From Terriglobia bacterium (GTDB lineage: Bacteria > Acidobacteriota > Terriglobia > Acidiferrales > UBA7541), in assembly GCA_020072805.1 (NCBI GenBank), contig JAIQGC010000025.1:1-34045 (forward strand): a stretch of DNA of 34,045 bases, read 5' to 3'. The position numbers and the translations under genes are program-made. Each line of letters starts with the position of its first letter. The stretch's first letter is position 1. Under the pieces are notes generated by a model. The model had not been told where the DNA came from. It saw only the letters and a program-made list of their open reading frames with translations, and made no database searches. Shown piece by piece: positions 33,868 to 34,045 of the stretch.

Positions 33868-34045
33868 ATGGCTACGGCAACGAAAGAGGCAGTCGAACAA
33901 CAGCAGTACCTGACGTTCCTCCTGGCCGGTGAGGAGTATGCGATTAGCATCCTCCAGGTGAAGGAGATCATCGAGTACGACACGGTGACGACCGTTCCAA
34001 AAACACCGAAGTGGATCCGGGGAGTCATCAACCTGCGCGGCAGCG
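33868..34045 (+). CDS. cheW: Chemotaxis coupling protein CheW (3' end outside window)
   Basis: Adaptor linking chemoreceptors to the CheA kinase. Only the first 59 codons are present, but YLTFLLAGEEYAISILQVKEII, VPKTPKWIRGVINLRG are diagnostic of the CheW beta-barrel. AAAGGAGGAAACG precedes ATG 33868, a strong ribosome-binding site, 14 bases after the chemoreceptor stop, so the two are one transcription unit. Could instead be the CheW-like start of a longer CheV-type protein; the window ends before this can be seen. Confidence 0.92.
   Translation, partial: MATATKEAVEQQQYLTFLLAGEEYAISILQVKEIIEYDTVTTVPKTPKWIRGVINLRGS

Overview
The window is a GC-rich bacterial chromosome segment. It most likely comes from an Acidobacteriota member. 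The best single clue is a secreted VWFA protein (20411-21334) of the 'VWFA-related Acidobacterial domain' type. Supporting clues are a matrixin-like protease operon, a small acidic protein with a GLSGVQTANSES-type motif, and the isc cluster layout. No CRISPR array, rRNA operon, prophage or complete insertion sequence was seen.

Region 1 (1-5400) is an iron-sulfur cluster assembly locus: iscS (5' end outside the window), a small unknown gene, iscU and iscA, then a strong intrinsic-terminator-like hairpin, then hscB (with an N-terminal zinc ribbon), hscA, a 2Fe-2S ferredoxin and iscX. Three different degenerate heptanucleotide tandem repeats surround iscX. A tRNA-Glu(UUC) with its own promoter follows.

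Region 2 (5600-13700) is a mixed set: a short alpha-glucan phosphorylase, a cupin, a DinB/MDMPI-like protein, a TfoX-like protein, an RSH-type HD hydrolase, a FabH-like ketosynthase, a chemoreceptor-like sensor that appears truncated where it meets the ketosynthase gene, and a SAM methyltransferase.

Region 3 (13770-17923, minus strand) is an export operon: a five-repeat Ig-like/TIG lipoprotein, a 187-residue exported protein and a matrixin-type zinc protease. The protease tail is cut by an in-frame TAA.

Region 4 (18260-22600) holds a gene with a predicted leaderless promoter, a TIGR01777-type epimerase, and a tightly packed moaD-moaE-VWFA-inositol monophosphatase run. Region 5 (22600-30700) holds a Tat-exported metallo-beta-lactamase-fold protein divergent from a nucleoside salvage operon (pyrimidine nucleoside phosphorylase, CNT transporter, purine nucleoside phosphorylase, cytidine deaminase, exported MTA/SAH-type deaminase). 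An M23 peptidase and a small acidic protein follow.

Region 6 (30714-end) is a chemosensory module: a CheY/PilH-like receiver, a methyl-accepting chemotaxis protein and the start of cheW. Both long upstream gaps carry good sigma-54 (-24/-12) promoter matches, and one abuts a 36-bp interrupted palindrome. The chemoreceptor's sensor half is a gapless paralogue of the truncated sensor 20 kb away. The plus strand is G-rich up to about 17.9 kb and C-rich from about 18.25 kb, a sharp GC-skew reversal that may mark the replication terminus or a rearrangement boundary.
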